A stretch of 64,000 bases of DNA from Phaeodactylum tricornutum CCAP 1055/1. Taxonomy: Eukaryota > Bacillariophyta > Bacillariophyceae > Surirellales > Neidiaceae. Where the stretch lies: NCBI RefSeq assembly GCF_000150955.2, contig NC_011677.1, positions 901,511 through 965,510 on the forward strand, read 5' to 3'. The notes beneath the pieces were generated by a model. The model was given only the letters and a program-made list of their open reading frames with translations, did not search any database and was not told where the DNA came from. Positions 62,575 through 64,000 of the stretch are shown here, piece by piece; within the stretch, counting starts at the first letter, position 1; each line of letters starts with the position of its first letter. A program made the translations under genes and the position numbers.

Positions 62575-64000
62575 TCAATGTCATGTTTCTTGGTAGCTGT
62601 TACTGTTAGTTTAGACTCTTCAACGATAACTGCGAAAACCACTTGAGCGGCTAAGGCTTCCTTTCTGCTGCTGCTCCAATTGCGGCGGCGAGATGCAGCC
62701 AGCCCGTTAAGATATCCTTCGTTTTCAGCTTGGACAGCAATCCTTTGTACTGGCACACTCGAATCACTGGACGTCACTCGCTTAGGAATCGAGTGGGTAT
62801 TGTTTACTCTCGTCGTTGATAGCAATACTCGTTTTGTGTGTGATGTTATCGACGCTTATGGGTATGAAAATCATAGAAAACTCGGGTTCGACAGTTTCGG
62901 GAGGTACTTCAAAGAACAAACTCACGCATGTGGTCGTGCTTTCGGGAACAATTATTAGGCCAATTGCGGGGAAAACCAGAAAAAGGTCCGGGCACATGTA
63001 CACTAGGATCTATCGCTTTGGACCGGACTCTTCACATCAAAATCCCTTTTCAATTAGTCCGTCAAGCTAGTGAGTGTTGCGAGATTCCAGAGCGTTGTTG
63101 CCACGCTCTGTAGACTGAAGGCTTTAAAAGTCCGAAGCTAACAATAAACAGGCTCGAACAGCTTCCTCGATTTTGAGAGATCCCAGAGTAGTACCTGTAT
63201 ATCTTACGATCGGGTTGACTGTGTATAAAGATTATCTAAGAACTAGTGTCTATTCTACTTCTGTGCTCACTGTCAGGTAACCACCTTCCGATGGTTAAGT
63301 TCCACAGCCAATCTCTCCTTGCAGTCATTTTACCCTACGTGATGACAGGAATTCCTCAAAGTAGCTTAATCAACTAACCTTATAACTTTAGGATCTACAC
63401 AAACCAAAAGGTCTGCTTCTCTAGGATAGTTGGTCCCGATACAATCTATCGCTTGACACGACCAACTCGCTCCCTTGAGGAGTTCATCCCCTTCCTTAAC
63501 GCAAGGCTCCGCCTAATGTAAGTAGAAAACCCCTACGTCAAGCGGTACATGAGGGGTTCATATCCCCAAGTCTATCTCACAAGTCTATAATCTTATGTTT
63601 TTACGCCTTTGACCGTCTACGAAAGTATGCGGGATCCTTTCGGGTCCTTAGACGATTCTAGCCCGTTATCGTTGCAGTTTTCTAGTTTATCAGACCCAGT
63701 AGTTCTATGCTGAGGTAGCGGGATCAAAGGTAGTGTTTTCGTTGTGTTTTCGTTGTGTTTTCGAGTGTTTGAAGTGATCGCTGGTTCTGATTGTGCCTGG
63801 GGAGGTAGGGCAAAATACCTGACTTTTCATGTTGTTATTAAGTCGCCGATGCCTGCAGAGGCCTGGAATATACTGCCAGTTTCTCGTAGTGGTCCACGTG
63901 ATAGACGTGTTGATCGTTTACTGGGTTTCGTGTCGGTCTAACGGTCTGAAACAAGGCAAATCTCCATGGTTGGACGCATCCATGAATCTCTTCATCTATC
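62575..64000. other. Noncoding end of window, possible retroelement edge
   Basis: No supported gene. Nonamers at 62600-62608 and 63267-63275. From about 63300 the text changes character (runs such as GAGGAGTTCATCCCCTTCC, then TTTATCAGACCC near 63686). The latter is faintly like a tRNA-Met primer site (TATCAGAGC) of LTR retrotransposons, which are abundant in diatoms. No repeat partner is visible inside the window, so the LTR idea is weak. Confidence 0.25.

Noticed and set aside
63230-63700. A long terminal repeat of a Copia-type retrotransposon at the window edge
   Set aside because: Only a weak primer-site-like string is visible, no second LTR or gag/pol frame is in the window.

Overview
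This is nuclear DNA of a photosynthetic stramenopile, most like a pennate diatom of the Phaeodactylum type. The evidence is: compact genes with few short GT-AG introns (about 50-190 nt); several proteins starting with a signal peptide followed by an alanine-phenylalanine cleavage motif, the diatom plastid-targeting signature; fungal/algal-type elongation factor 3; and diatom-specific protein families. There are no operons, no rRNA and no convincing tRNA. Assignments come from reading the sequence and remembered family motifs, not from database searches.

Layout. 1-3.8 kb: a tandem family of secretory-pathway glycosyltransferase-like proteins on the minus strand (a broken fragment and two intact copies). 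4.3-20.3 kb: a dense housekeeping block: heme oxygenase, a plastid LPA3-like protein, eEF3, the exon-junction protein Y14/RBM8A, eIF3a and a PRA1 protein. 20.5-22.5 kb: a small membrane protein and a plastid SLC10A7/BASS4-like carrier with an in-frame stop. 22.5-26.4 kb: a repeat-rich gap with a 634-bp inverted-repeat element and a dead cyclic-nucleotide phosphodiesterase. 26.4-31.6 kb: two neighbouring MGC-type (predicted N-myristoylated) proteins, one with ankyrin repeats, and a small secreted protein. 31.7-36.3 kb: acetate kinase and phosphoketolase, divergently arranged; together they convert xylulose-5-P or fructose-6-P to acetate and ATP. 36.3-39.3 kb: AT-rich DNA with decayed tandem duplications. 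39.4-42.7 kb: two tandem carrier-family paralogues with secretory or plastid presequences. 44.2-49.9 kb: an ornithine decarboxylase with large acidic insertions, a histidine phosphatase and a membrane protein. 51-56.3 kb: an auxin-efflux-carrier protein with a frameshift, a diatom-only zinc-ribbon-like protein and a decayed secreted lectin. 57-62.6 kb: a cupin-like membrane protein, a lidless tail-anchored Hsp70, ribosomal protein S10e and a GT32 glycosyltransferase. 62.6-64 kb: noncoding, perhaps the edge of a retroelement.

The strongest unexplained signal is a dispersed nonamer, TXA-CTG-TXA (or TXA-CAG-TXA), in which the two X bases are the same. I count 36 copies by eye against about 2 expected, nearly all outside coding sequence. 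The 634-bp element at 22802-23435 starts with CAG, ends with CTG and is flanked by a TAA duplication. Losing it while leaving 3 nt behind would create exactly this nonamer. I therefore read the nonamers as excision scars of a cut-and-paste transposon family with a TNA target.
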